NCBI GenBank assembly: GCA_943333505.2 | Contig: CALQTN020000020.1 | Location: forward strand, 1-59,825 | Direction of reading: 5' to 3' | DNA from: Asaia bogorensis | GTDB taxonomy: Bacteria; Pseudomonadota; Alphaproteobacteria; Acetobacterales; Acetobacteraceae | Length of the DNA: 59,825 nucleotides | Part shown: piece by piece, positions 1 through 8,072 of the stretch | Numbering within the stretch: the stretch's first letter is position 1 | How the letters are laid out: every line of letters begins with the position of its first letter | Notes under the pieces: model-generated | Told to the model about the DNA's origin: nothing | Seen by the model: the letters and a program-made list of their open reading frames with translations, nothing else | Databases searched by the model: none | Position numbers and translations under genes: made by a program

Positions 1-127
1 CTTCACCACCATCAAGCACATGGCGCATAACCTGCTACGAAAAGCTGCAACCAAGGACTCCTTGCGCCTGAGGCGTAAGCTGGCAGCATGGGACGACGAC
101 TTCCTCGTCAGCTTGATCGCCGAATGA
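1..127 (+). CDS. ISAs1-family transposase, C-terminal 41 residues (partial)
   Basis: The reading frame starting at base 2 is open to a TGA at 125-127 and ends with HMAHNLLRKAATKDSLRLRR followed by KLAAWDDDFLVSLIAE. ISAs1-family DDE transposases typically end in this way: a hydrophobic helix with xxLNLLR, a basic KxSLRxxRK segment, then GWDxxFLxxL. The catalytic core lies upstream of the window, so whether the enzyme is intact is unknown. The assignment rests on a short C-terminal match; another IS family is possible but less likely. Confidence 0.65.
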   Translation, partial: FTTIKHMAHNLLRKAATKDSLRLRRKLAAWDDDFLVSLIAE

Positions 128-148
128 AAAGTTCACCCGATTCCCCTG
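1..148 (+). mobile_element. Right end of an ISAs1-like insertion sequence
   Basis: The window opens inside an insertion sequence. Bases 2-127 encode the C-terminus of a transposase, and about 20 bases after its stop the sequence reads AAAAGTTCACCCGATT then CCCCTG, ending near 148. Read from the other strand this tip starts CAGGGG, a plausible terminal inverted repeat for this family. From about 149 the sequence is that of an efflux adaptor gene in mid-frame. The exact IS boundary and any target duplication cannot be fixed because the left end is outside the window. Confidence 0.6.
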
Positions 149-319
149 CTGCCCAATGGCGGTGCCGGGGTGTGGGACCATGTCTCGGCCGAACGCTTTG
201 TTCCCCGCCCGGTGCGAACCCAGCCGCTCGACGGCGCCAACACCCTGGTGCTTGCCGGCATCAAGCCAGGGTCGCGCATCGTGGTCCAGGGCGCTGACCT
301 TTTGAACCAGGTGCGCTGA
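149..319 (+). pseudogene. Efflux RND periplasmic adaptor (CusB/HlyD type), C-terminal remnant
   Basis: After the IS end the same frame continues as LPNGGAGVWDHVSAERFVPR and ends GIKPGSRIVVQGADLLNQVR before a TGA at 317-319. This is the last beta-domain of a membrane-fusion adaptor, where families such as CusB carry a V-G-x-x-x-G-L-x-x-G-x-x-V-V-x-x-G motif. The stop overlaps the start of the pump gene (TGATG), as expected for an adaptor-pump operon. Only about 56 of some 350-400 residues remain in the window, and the rest is separated from it by the IS, so the adaptor is probably inactivated. Confidence 0.75.
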
Positions 320-3300
320 TGGGCAAGCTGTTCAACGCGTTGGTCACAGCGAGCCTTAACAACCGGATATTTGTCCTCATCCTGGCATTGCTGCTGATCG
401 GCTATGGCGGCTTCAGCCTGACCAGATTGCCGGTCGATGTCTTTCCGGATTTGAACCGACCCACCGTGACCCTGATGACCGAGGCCGAGGGCATGGCGCC
501 CGAGGAGGTCGAGCAATCCGTCACCTATCCGCTCGAAAGCGCGATGAATGGCATGCCGGGGGTGACCAGGGTGCGAACAGTCTCCAGTGTCGGCCTGTCG
601 ATCGTCTATGTCGAATTCGCCTGGAACACCGATATTTACCTGAACCGCCAACAAATCGCGGAGCGACTGGTGGGGGTTCGGGCGCAAATGCCGGCGGGCA
701 TCACCCCACAAATGGGGCCGATCACCTCAATCATGGGCGAGGTCATGTTGGTGTCGATGTCGGCAAATGCTGTGCCCGGCGGCATTGCGGCGACGCCGAT
801 GGAATTGCGGGAACTGGCCGATTTTACCCTGCGCCCGCGCCTGCTGGCGATCGCCGGGGTAGCACAGGTGATCCCGATCGGGGGTGAGGTGCGCCAGTTC
901 CAGATCACCCCCGATATTGCCGCGATGGCGCGTCTTGATGTCACTCTTGAGGAGGTCGAGCGGGCCATCAAGCAATTCGGCACCAACACTGGCGGCGGCT
1001 TTGTCGACCAGAACCGGGCCGAGTATGTCATCCGCAATATCGGACGCACGGCCAGCCTCGAAGACCTTGGGCGATTAGTGGTAACCCTGCGCGCCGGCCA
1101 ACCGGTCCTGCTCGGGCAGGTTGCCACAATCGGGCACGCGCCCCGCGCCAAACGTGGCGACGCCGGGGCCAACGGTAAGCCAGCGGTGATCGTGTCGGTG
1201 CAGAAGCTGCCCGGCGCAGACACTGTTGACCTTACCCGCAAGGTCGAGCGGGCCCTCGCCGATCTTGCCAAGGCACTGCCGCCAGGCGTGACGGCCGATA
1301 CCGTTCTGTTCCGCCAGGCCAGCTTCATCGAAGCCTCTATTTCCAACGTCGAGGAGGCATTACGCGATGCGGTGATCGTTGTGGCGATCGTGCTGTTCGC
1401 CTTCCTGCTCAACGCGCGCACCACCCTGATATCGCTGACCGCGATCCCGATTTCGATCCTGATCACGGTCCTGGTGTTCCGTGCACTCGGCCTGTCGATC
1501 AACACCATGACCCTGGGCGGGCTGGCGATCGCCATCGGCGAACTGGTCGATGACGCCGTCGTTGGCGTCGAAAACGTCTCTCGCCGCCTCAAGGAAAATC
1601 GCGAGGCCGCCCATCCGCGTCCAGTGCTCGCCGTGGTCGCCGCTGCCAGCCAGGAGGTTCGGTCCGGCATCATCTATGCCACCCTGATCATTATCCTGGT
1701 GTTCATTCCGCTCTTTGCCCTGTCGGGGATTGAAGGGCGGTTGTTCGCCCCGCTCGGCATCGCCTATATCGTTTCGATCCTGGGCAGTCTGGTGACCTCG
1801 ATCACCGTCACCCCGGTGCTGTGCTACTATCTGATCCCCCACGTCCGTCATTTGTCGGAACAGGAAAGCCCGCTGGTGCGCTGGCTAAAGCGGGGCGACA
1901 CCACGTTGCTGCGCTGGTCGTTTGGCCACGGCAGGATGCTGGCCGGGGTAACACTGGCGGGGGTGATCATCGCGGGGATCGTCGCCGTTCAACTGCCACG
2001 CGCGTTTCTGCCACCGTTCAACGAGGGCACGCTGACTGTGGGAATGACCTTCACCCCCGGCATCAGCCTTGCCGAGTCCAACCGCCTCGGCGCCATTGCC
2101 GAAATCCTGGTAATGAAGGTGCCCGAGGTCAAGACGGTCGGCCGCCGCACCGGGCGCGCTGAACTCGATGAACACGCCGAGGGGGTCCATTCGAGTGAGT
2201 TGGACATCGATCTGCACATCTCGGCGCGGCCAAAGCAGGTCATCCTTGCCGATATTCGCCAAAATCTGTCGATGTTGCCCGCCTCGTTCAACATCGGCCA
2301 GCCGATCGGGCATCGGCTGGAACACCTGCTATCCGGGGTGAACGCCGCCATCGCGGTCAAGATCTTTGGCGAGGATGTCGACACGTTACGCGGATTGGCC
2401 GAGCAGTTGCGTACCCGTCTGGCGGCTGTTCCTGGCCTCGTCGATCTGGTGGTTGAACGCCAGGTTCGGGTGCCACAGCTGCAAATTCGCCTGGATTACC
2501 AGCGCGCTGCCTTGTTCGGGGTGACGCCTGCATCGGTCACCGAGGCGCTGGAGCAGTTGGTGAACGGCAAAATTGTCAGCCAAATTATCGATGGCCAGAA
2601 GCGCTTCGATGTCGTGTTGCGGCTGGCCGACACCGCACGTGGGACCGAGGCACTAGCGAACCTGCTCGTCGAAACGCCCAAGGGCCGGATCCCACTGCGC
2701 AGCATCGCCGATATCACCGATGATGATGGGCCGAACCAAATCCTGCGGGAGAACGGCGCCCGTCGCATCGTGGTTCAGGCCAACACCGATGGCAGTGATG
2801 AGGGCCGGATCATCGCCGCAATCCGGGGTGAGATTGCGGCGATGGCGTTGCCACCGGGCAGCTTCATCAAGCTGGAGGGCAGCTTCCAGGCCCAGGAGGA
2901 GTCAGCCCGGCTGATCGGCCTGCTGTCGCTGGTATCACTCGGGTTGGTGGCGACCGTGCTCTACAGCCGCTACCGATCGGTGGTGTTGGCTGCCATCATT
3001 ATGGCCAACGTGCCCTTGGCCTTGATCGGTAGCGTGGCAGCGTTGTGGCTGTTCGATCAGCCACTCTCGGTTGCCAGCATGATCGGGTTCATCACCCTCA
3101 CCGGGATCAGTGCCCGCAACGGCATCCTCAAGATCAGTCACTACATTAACCTCGTGCTGCACGAGGGCGAGGCTTTTGGGCCCGATATGGTGGTGCGCGG
3201 CAGCCTCGAACGCCTGACCCCGGTGTTGATGACCGCATTATCGGCGGGATTTGCGTTACTGCCGCTGATGATCGGCGCCGACGCCCCCGGAAAGGAGATT

Positions 3301-3459
3301 CTGCACCCTGTAGCCACAGTGATCTTCGGCGGACTGATCAGCGCGACCTTGCTGGATACATTGCTGACCCCGCTTCTGTTCCTCCGCTTTGGCCGCCCCG
3401 CGGTCGAGCGCCTGATCGCCGATCAGGCCGGATCAGGCATCCCGGCCGAAGCCTTCTGA
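319..3459 (+). CDS. Heavy-metal efflux RND permease (CusA/CzcA family)
   Basis: This 1046-residue inner-membrane pump has the full RND plan: a first transmembrane helix (about 10-30), periplasmic porter loop beginning RLPVDVFPDLNRP, a block of helices, a second loop and a second block. The proton-relay helix reads AIGELVDDAVVGVENV (about residues 405-420), with the paired acidic residues of heavy-metal RND pumps. Such pumps export Cu/Ag or Zn/Co/Cd with an adaptor and an outer-membrane channel. Here the adaptor gene immediately upstream is cut by an IS, so a functional tripartite system would need an adaptor in trans. The ATG overlaps the adaptor stop. The particular metal cannot be told from sequence. 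Confidence 0.93.
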   Translation: MGKLFNALVTASLNNRIFVLILALLLIGYGGFSLTRLPVDVFPDLNRPTVTLMTEAEGMAPEEVEQSVTYPLESAMNGMPGVTRVRTVSSVGLSIVYVEFAWNTDIYLNRQQIAERLVGVRAQMPAGITPQMGPITSIMGEVMLVSMSANAVPGGIAATPMELRELADFTLRPRLLAIAGVAQVIPIGGEVRQFQITPDIAAMARLDVTLEEVERAIKQFGTNTGGGFVDQNRAEYVIRNIGRTASLEDLGRLVVTLRAGQPVLLGQVATIGHAPRAKRGDAGANGKPAVIVSVQKLPGADTVDLTRKVERALADLAKALPPGVTADTVLFRQASFIEASISNVEEALRDAVIVVAIVLFAFLLNARTTLISLTAIPISILITVLVFRALGLSINTMTLGGLAIAIGELVDDAVVGVENVSRRLKENREAAHPRPVLAVVAAASQEVRSGIIYATLIIILVFIPLFALSGIEGRLFAPLGIAYIVSILGSLVTSITVTPVLCYYLIPHVRHLSEQESPLVRWLKRGDTTLLRWSFGHGRMLAGVTLAGVIIAGIVAVQLPRAFLPPFNEGTLTVGMTFTPGISLAESNRLGAIAEILVMKVPEVKTVGRRTGRAELDEHAEGVHSSELDIDLHISARPKQVILADIRQNLSMLPASFNIGQPIGHRLEHLLSGVNAAIAVKIFGEDVDTLRGLAEQLRTRLAAVPGLVDLVVERQVRVPQLQIRLDYQRAALFGVTPASVTEALEQLVNGKIVSQIIDGQKRFDVVLRLADTARGTEALANLLVETPKGRIPLRSIADITDDDGPNQILRENGARRIVVQANTDGSDEGRIIAAIRGEIAAMALPPGSFIKLEGSFQAQEESARLIGLLSLVSLGLVATVLYSRYRSVVLAAIIMANVPLALIGSVAALWLFDQPLSVASMIGFITLTGISARNGILKISHYINLVLHEGEAFGPDMVVRGSLERLTPVLMTALSAGFALLPLMIGADAPGKEILHPVATVIFGGLISATLLDTLLTPLLFLRFGRPAVERLIADQAGSGIPAEAF

Positions 3460-3483
3460 TCCCTCAAAATGGAACTCTCAACC

Positions 3484-3864
3484 ATGAAACATGTTATCAT
3501 CGCCGTTCTCCTCGCACTCAGCCCGATCTCCGCTTTTGCGCATGGCGCTGCGCCTGCCGCCCAACATGGCGGCACCGTCGCCGAAACCTCGGACGACCAT
3601 TGGGTCGAACTCGTTATCGCCGGCCGCTCGATCAGCGTCTATGTCGGCGACCAGGCCAACAAGGCGATCCCGAGTGCGCGGCTCGGTGGCAAGGCCACGA
3701 TGTTAATCGGTGGAAAATCGCAGCAAATAACGTTGGTGCCGGCGGTCGCCAACAGCCTGACCGGTCAGTTAGACCCAGCCGCCACCGGCAAGGTGACGGC
3801 GGTGCTGGCCCTGACGATTGATGGCAAACAATCCCAGGTTCGCTTCACCCTGACCCAACCGTAA
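3484..3864 (+). CDS. Small periplasmic protein of the metal-efflux operon
   Basis: A 126-residue protein starts with a clear Sec signal peptide, MKHVIIAVLLALSPISAFA, with cleavage expected before HGAAPAAQHGG. The mature part is about 105 residues, rich in small and beta-forming residues, with no cysteine. I chose ATG 3484 over ATG 3469 because it places the signal peptide at the N-terminus. It lies about 25 bases after the pump gene and is presumably co-transcribed. His-containing segments near the mature N-terminus could bind metal, but that is speculation. Small exported proteins of unknown role are common after CusABC-type genes; I do not recognise a named family. Confidence 0.7.
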   Translation: MKHVIIAVLLALSPISAFAHGAAPAAQHGGTVAETSDDHWVELVIAGRSISVYVGDQANKAIPSARLGGKATMLIGGKSQQITLVPAVANSLTGQLDPAATGKVTAVLALTIDGKQSQVRFTLTQP

Positions 3865-3868
3865 GGCG

Positions 3869-4675
3869 TCAGGCCGTCGGATAGGGCAGCTTGAACAGCC
3901 CGCCGGGCGACAGAGTGAAAATCTCGACCCCGGTTTCGGTCACGCCAACCATGTGTTCGAACTGGGCCGACAACGACCGGTCGCGGGTCACGGCTGTCCA
4001 GCCATCATCGAGCACTTTCACCTCGGGGCGGCCGGCATTGATCATCGGCTCAATGGTAAAGAACATCCCGGCCTTCAGCATCGGGCCTTCGCCGCGGCGG
4101 CCAAAATGCAGCACATTCGGGGCGGCGTGGAAAACCCGGCCAATGCCATGGCCGCAGAAATCCCGCACCACGGTGAAGCGCTGGCTTTCCGCATAGGTCT
4201 GAATGGCGTGGCCGATATCGCCGAAATGGGCGCCAGGCTTCACCACCGCGATGCCGCGCATCAGGGCTTCGTGGGTAACCTCGATCAGGTTGCGCGCCTT
4301 GGTGGACGGCGTCCCGGCGCAATACATCCGGCTGCTGTCGCCAAACCATCCGTTCAAGGTCACCGTCACGTCGATATTGGCGATATCGCCAGCATCAAGC
4401 GTGCGATCACCCGGAATGCCGTGACAGACAACATGGTTGATCGAAATACACACCGATTTCGGATAGCCGCGGTAATTCAGCGGCGACGGCGTGGCGCCAT
4501 GGGCCAGAATAAAGTCGTGGCAGATCCGATCGAGCGCCCCAGTGGTCACGCCAGGCCGCACATGATCGGCAATCATGTCCAGGGTTTCGGCCGCCAGCCG
4601 CCCCGCCGCCCGCATCGGCGCAAAATCCGCCGCTGGGTGAATGGTTATGTTGCGCGCCTCGCTGCCGCCGTCCAT
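3869..4675 (-). CDS. map: Type I methionine aminopeptidase
   Basis: Removes the N-terminal methionine from nascent proteins in the cytoplasm. The 268-residue protein has the pita-bread fold signature with all five metal ligands visible: D102 (NIDVTV), D113 (FGDSSRM), H176 (CGHGIG), E209 (FTIEPM) and E240 (QFEHMV), plus the substrate-contact histidine H85 (VCHGIPG). Spacing between these is the same as in the E. coli enzyme. Length is typical. It converges on the efflux operon with a 4-base gap. Its start follows weak ribosome-binding sequence. Essential genomes often carry a second map copy elsewhere, so whether this is the housekeeping copy is unclear. Confidence 0.95.
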   Translation of the reverse strand: MDGGSEARNITIHPAADFAPMRAAGRLAAETLDMIADHVRPGVTTGALDRICHDFILAHGATPSPLNYRGYPKSVCISINHVVCHGIPGDRTLDAGDIANIDVTVTLNGWFGDSSRMYCAGTPSTKARNLIEVTHEALMRGIAVVKPGAHFGDIGHAIQTYAESQRFTVVRDFCGHGIGRVFHAAPNVLHFGRRGEGPMLKAGMFFTIEPMINAGRPEVKVLDDGWTAVTRDRSLSAQFEHMVGVTETGVEIFTLSPGGLFKLPYPTA

Positions 4676-4868
4676 GGTGTGCTCCCTCGTACTTGTGCCA
4701 AAATGGGGAAGTCAGCCGGGTAGCGCAAGTATTGTTCTGATGTCGGCGCTGCGGAGAGATTGAGCGGATTGCGACACGCGGGACCGCAAATTCGCAATCA
4801 GCCTCGCAATTTGCCATTTTTCGGCCTTCTGATCGAAACACCCCCCCCTGTGAAACAACAAACTCATC

Positions 4869-4884
4869 TGGCACGGCGGTTGCA
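4869..4884 (+). promoter_or_regulatory. Sigma-54 (RpoN) -24/-12 promoter
   Basis: The sequence TGGCACGGCGGTTGCA matches the sigma-54 consensus TGGCACG-N4-TTGCA exactly, with GG at 4870-4871 and GC at 4882-4883, the obligatory spacing. A start site near 4895 would leave a leader of about 28 bases before ATG 4923. An enhancer-binding activator would be required; none is encoded in the immediate neighbourhood. Based on sequence match only. Confidence 0.72.
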
Positions 4885-4922
4885 TAGTCTCCTGCATCCA
4901 CCCCAGTGCGAGGCAGACCATC

Positions 4923-5147
4923 ATGATCCGCTCCTCCAACCGCTACGACAAGCCCGCCAGCAACCTGCTCCCTTTGACCGTCATCGGGCTCAGCTTCGCA
5001 ATGGGCCTGTATGCAGTGCTTGCGCTGCCTGGCTACGGCAACACCGGACGCGACCCGATTGCCGTGCTGAAAGACAGCCTGCGCGCGGATTACAGCATGA
5101 CAATGCTAGCGCATCGGGGCGGTAAGGTTGAGGCATTTAAACTCTGA
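4923..5147 (+). CDS. Small membrane protein A, 74 residues, paralogue of the gene at 5477
   Basis: Function unknown. The protein has a polar N-terminus (MIRSSNRYDKPASN), one hydrophobic segment at about residues 15-36 ending in a GLYAVLALPGYGN motif, and a polar C-terminal half. The next small gene encodes a protein of exactly the same length that aligns without gaps: both have KP at 10-11, P17, VI at 20-21, GLYA at 28-31, LALPG at 33-37, GN at 39-40, R43 and LR at 53-54. GAGG-type ribosome-binding sequence lies about 10 bases before the ATG. It is preceded by a sigma-54 promoter and followed by an intrinsic terminator, so it is probably a single-gene transcript. Conservation between paralogues argues that it is a real gene. 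Confidence 0.72.
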   Translation: MIRSSNRYDKPASNLLPLTVIGLSFAMGLYAVLALPGYGNTGRDPIAVLKDSLRADYSMTMLAHRGGKVEAFKL

Positions 5148-5234
5148 TTTCTAAATGGACGTGCCGGAAAATTGGTTCACCTGGATTTTATTGGTTGGGT
5201 TTTGACATCGCTGCAGTTGAATTCCCGCCAAACT

Positions 5235-5267
5235 GGCCGGCGATCATCGATCGCCGGCCCTTTTTTT
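5235..5267 (+). terminator. Rho-independent terminator after small membrane protein A
   Basis: A perfect 10-bp stem, GGCCGGCGAT pairing with ATCGCCGGCC around a 5-base loop, is followed by C and seven T residues (5261-5267). It lies 88 bases after the stop at 5147. The rest of the gap 5148-5476 is AT-richer than its surroundings and holds no other feature I can support. Confidence 0.88.
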
Positions 5268-5476
5268 GGGCGCATTAGGAGGGTAGCATTTGCGAGCCAA
5301 AAATTGGGACTCGCGACACTCGCGGACCAGGCGGTCAATTTTTGTCGTCATGTCTTGCGCTTACTTACAATTGCATGATACCTATAAGCTCCATGCTGGC
5401 GTTATTATCGCCTCATGTTTTAATAAAAAATTTGGCTGCAGTCTCATTTAAAAGGCAATTTCTCTCGCAGGATTTC

Positions 5477-5701
5477 ATGACACCTTATCAACCCCCCCAC
5501 GAAAAACCGCCATCCGTCGTTCTCCCGGCAGCTGTGATCGCGCTGAGCGTCGTCCTCGGGCTATATGCCATCCTCGCGCTGCCTGGAGCCGGGAATTCCA
5601 ATCGCAGCCTGTGGATCGCCGCACAGGAAATACTGCGCAGCGGCGATACGCTCACCTTTAATGGCGCCCGACCCAGTCGCCCGGAACCCGTGCGGAACTG
5701 A
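5477..5701 (+). CDS. Small membrane protein B, 74 residues, paralogue of the gene at 4923
   Basis: Function unknown. One predicted transmembrane segment (about 15-36) with the motif GLYAILALPGAGN, between a polar N-terminus (MTPYQPPHEKPPS) and a polar C-terminus. It aligns gap-free over its first 60 residues with protein A, 330 bases upstream, and has the same total length. I chose ATG 5477 rather than the upstream start at 5342 because it gives that equal length and is preceded by AGGA (GCAGGATTTC). No sigma-54 site is visible before it, so the two copies are probably controlled differently. The upstream sequence 5330-5470 is AT-rich and may hold a sigma-70-type promoter that I cannot place with confidence. 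Confidence 0.68.
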   Translation: MTPYQPPHEKPPSVVLPAAVIALSVVLGLYAILALPGAGNSNRSLWIAAQEILRSGDTLTFNGARPSRPEPVRN

Positions 5702-5714
5702 GCCAACCCGCATT

Positions 5715-5984
5715 CGAGAGCGGAACCTCGGTGGTGGGCGTGAACCAGCGCAGGCAATCATGGCGACAAGCCTCGCGGGGTTCGGACTATCGACCGATCC
5801 CGCTTCCTTTCATCTATGGCTGAAAATGCCCGCTGAATACCGATCGGACGCTTTTGCCGCCGCTGCTTCGCGCGCGGGCATCGCGGTGACGACATGGCGC
5901 GGCTTCGTCGTGGCGCCCTGCCATGCGCCCCAAGCGGTAAAGCTCGCGTTCAGCCCGTCATTGGGCCGGGATATGACGCAATAA
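5715..5984 (+). pseudogene. MocR-type (GntR-aminotransferase) regulator, C-terminal remnant
   Basis: One frame reads AIMATSLAGFGLSTDPASFH, then LWLKMPAEYRSDAFAAAASR, AGIAVTTWRGFVV and HAPQAVKLAFSPSLG before a TAA at 5984. PLP-dependent MocR regulators end with this pattern (DPxSFHLWLxLP, a segment after FAxxAxxRGIAVTP, and PNAVRLxLG). Only about 90 of some 450-480 residues remain; the DNA-binding domain and PLP lysine are absent and the fragment runs directly out of small gene B. It is decaying or leftover sequence rather than a working regulator. Confidence 0.65.
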
Positions 5985-6000
5985 TCAAAGACGATGCACA

Positions 6001-6037
6001 AAAAAACTCCGGGTTATCCTCAACGGATAACCCGGAG
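6001..6037 (-). terminator. Rho-independent terminator of the monooxygenase gene
   Basis: A perfect 13-bp stem (CTCCGGGTTATCC at 6007-6019 with GGATAACCCGGAG at 6025-6037, 5-base loop) is bordered by AAAAAA at 6001-6006, which on the minus strand is a run of U after the hairpin. It lies 17 bases past the stop of the minus-strand gene ending at 6055. Confidence 0.92.
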
Positions 6038-6054
6038 CGCAGTCTCATATCCGA

Positions 6055-7848
6055 TCAGGCAAAGGCGAAATGCTGTTCCATTTCCTTCTTCGTCTCGGTC
6101 ATGTGCTCAAAATACTGGAAGAAGCCGCCATTATAGTTACCATCCTGCCGGCGATTTTCTTCGCCTTCAAAATTGTAATATCCTGGGGTGCATTCCTTAT
6201 TGCGGTTGGTTTTTCCGCGATGGCGGATCACCTCATCAACCCACCACTGCTCGGTTTCCGGCTTGGCATCGATGGTCGTGAAGCCGTGATCGCGGACATA
6301 CTTGATGCATTCAGCGATATGCTTGCCCTGGGTCTGCAGCATGAACGTCAGGTTGAACTGGAACGATGCCTGATAGCCGCCCATGATGAACAGGTTGGGA
6401 TAGCCGGCGGAATGAATACCGAAGACGGTGCGCATGCCTTCCGAATATTTTTCATTCAGTTCCAACCCGTTTTCGCCACGGATATCGTTGTAGATGCCAG
6501 TGACCTGAACCTCGAAGCCGGTGGCGTAAATCAGCACGTCGACCGGATATTCCTTGCCTTGGAATACGACGCCGCGCGCGTTGATTTCAGTAACGCCTTC
6601 GCCTTTGGTATCCACCAGGTGAACGTTCGGCAGGTTGAACGCAGGCAGATACTCGTCATCGTAGCAGGGGCGCTTGCAGCGATGCATGTACCACGGCTTC
6701 AGTGCCTCGGCGGTGGCGGCATCCTTCACGATCTCATCAACCCGCGCATGGATGCGCATCTGATGCTCGATATTCTGGTTTTCCTGGCGGCGGATCTTCT
6801 CGTCGCGCGGCATGGCAGCGAGTTCTGCCTTCTGCTCCTCGGTCATCTGCGGTCCGCGGATATGCTTGGCCAGACGTTCTGCCTGCCATCCCGGCTGCAA
6901 TGCCGCAGCCCAGGCCGGGTCGGTCGGGATGTCATCGCGAATATCAATCGCTGACGGGGTGCGCTGGAAGACATAAAGCGCCTTCGCCGCCCGCCCGACC
7001 CGCGGGATAATCTGCACAGCCGAAGCCCCGGTGCCGATGATGCCGACAACCTTGTCCTTCAGGCCCGACAAATCGGGTTTGGTATAGGCGTAGTCGAAGC
7101 GGGAGGTATGGAAGGAGTGGCCCTTATAGGTCTCCATTCCCGCGATCAGCGACAATTTCGGCTTGGACAGAGTGCCATTGGCGCAGATCACGAATTGCGC
7201 CGACAGCGTGTCGCCACGGTCGGTGGTGACGCGCCATAGTTTGGCAGCCTCATCCCAAGCGGTTGAAGTGACGGTGGTCTGGAAGACCGCGAGTTCATAG
7301 AGATTGTATTTGCGCGCAATGGCCTGGCAATGGGCAAAAATCTCCGGGCCTTTGGCGAAATAGCTCTCCGGCACGTAGCCGAGTTCATCGAGCAACGGCA
7401 GATAATCATAGGCCGACACGTCGCACGCCGCACCCGGATAACGGTTCCAATACCATGTGCCACCAACATCGCCGCCACGTTCGACAATGCGAATGCTCTG
7501 CACCCCGCGCTCACGCAGCCGGGCCGCGGTGAGCAGCGCCGAAAAGCCGCCGCCGATCAGCAGGCATTCGACGGTATCGGCGATCGGCTCGCGCGGCGCC
7601 GCCGGCTCGGCGTAAGGATCGACCTCGTATTTGGCGAGATCGCCTGTCAGTTCCGAGGTATATTGGGCGCGACCATCGGGGCGGAAGCCCAGCCGCACAT
7701 CGCGCGCCTCGGCAAATTTCTGCTTGATGTCGTCGTAGTAGTTCTGATCGCGCTCTGTCGGCCGCAGCGGATCAAACGCCACCCTGCGGGCAGTCGTGTT
7801 AGGGTTTTGCGCTTCGGCGGGGCGAGGCTTGGTTGAGCTATCCGACAC
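6055..7848 (-). CDS. Flavin-containing monooxygenase, Baeyer-Villiger type
   Basis: A 597-residue NAD(P)H- and FAD-dependent oxygenase that would insert oxygen into ketones or oxidise heteroatoms. FAD Rossmann motif LLIGGGFSALLTA (about 95-107), the type I BVMO motif GGTWYWNRYPGAACD (about 127-141) and a second nucleotide motif GIIGTGASAVQ are all present. The central fingerprint (FxGxxxHxxxW in the family) reads YKGHSFHTSRFDY, so the usual tryptophan is phenylalanine. An N-terminal extension of about 90 residues precedes the FAD motif, as in larger BVMO groups. The start is GTG 7848 behind AGGAAG. It follows the carboxyltransferase gene with a 224-base gap containing strong hairpins, so it may have its own promoter. 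Substrate unknown. Confidence 0.9.
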   Translation of the reverse strand: MSDSSTKPRPAEAQNPNTTARRVAFDPLRPTERDQNYYDDIKQKFAEARDVRLGFRPDGRAQYTSELTGDLAKYEVDPYAEPAAPREPIADTVECLLIGGGFSALLTAARLRERGVQSIRIVERGGDVGGTWYWNRYPGAACDVSAYDYLPLLDELGYVPESYFAKGPEIFAHCQAIARKYNLYELAVFQTTVTSTAWDEAAKLWRVTTDRGDTLSAQFVICANGTLSKPKLSLIAGMETYKGHSFHTSRFDYAYTKPDLSGLKDKVVGIIGTGASAVQIIPRVGRAAKALYVFQRTPSAIDIRDDIPTDPAWAAALQPGWQAERLAKHIRGPQMTEEQKAELAAMPRDEKIRRQENQNIEHQMRIHARVDEIVKDAATAEALKPWYMHRCKRPCYDDEYLPAFNLPNVHLVDTKGEGVTEINARGVVFQGKEYPVDVLIYATGFEVQVTGIYNDIRGENGLELNEKYSEGMRTVFGIHSAGYPNLFIMGGYQASFQFNLTFMLQTQGKHIAECIKYVRDHGFTTIDAKPETEQWWVDEVIRHRGKTNRNKECTPGYYNFEGEENRRQDGNYNGGFFQYFEHMTETKKEMEQHFAFA

Positions 7849-7982
7849 AGTGGCTTCCTACCTGTTAGACGGGCGTGTCCGAACCGACGCGCCCAATATG
7901 ACCAGCCTATCTGGCCGTGTTATCCCCAGACTAGCCAACTTCTGACCTGGTGTGCAACGCTGCCCTGAGCAACAAATGGCAT

Positions 7983-8034
7983 GCCAGCTTCCCGTCGGAA
8001 AGCTGGCGCGAAAGGGAAAGCGCCCTTTCGCGCC
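7983..8034 (-). terminator. Nested hairpins downstream of the carboxyltransferase gene
   Basis: GGCGCGAAAGGG (8005-8016) pairs perfectly with CCCTTTCGCGCC (8023-8034) across a 6-base loop. An overlapping 8-bp stem, GCCAGCTT with AAGCTGGC (about 7983-8007), shares the first hairpin's edge, so the two cannot form fully together. They lie just after the minus-strand stop at 8073. There is no U-run, so this may be an RNA-stabilising or attenuating structure rather than a simple terminator. Confidence 0.5.
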
Positions 8035-8072
8035 ACAAACCTGTTCAGGCCACCGAATTTAGCGCACCGCCA

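Noticed and set aside
5360-5476. Sigma-54 promoter before small membrane protein B
   Set aside because: A TTGCA occurs near 5371 but there is no TGGC at the required distance.
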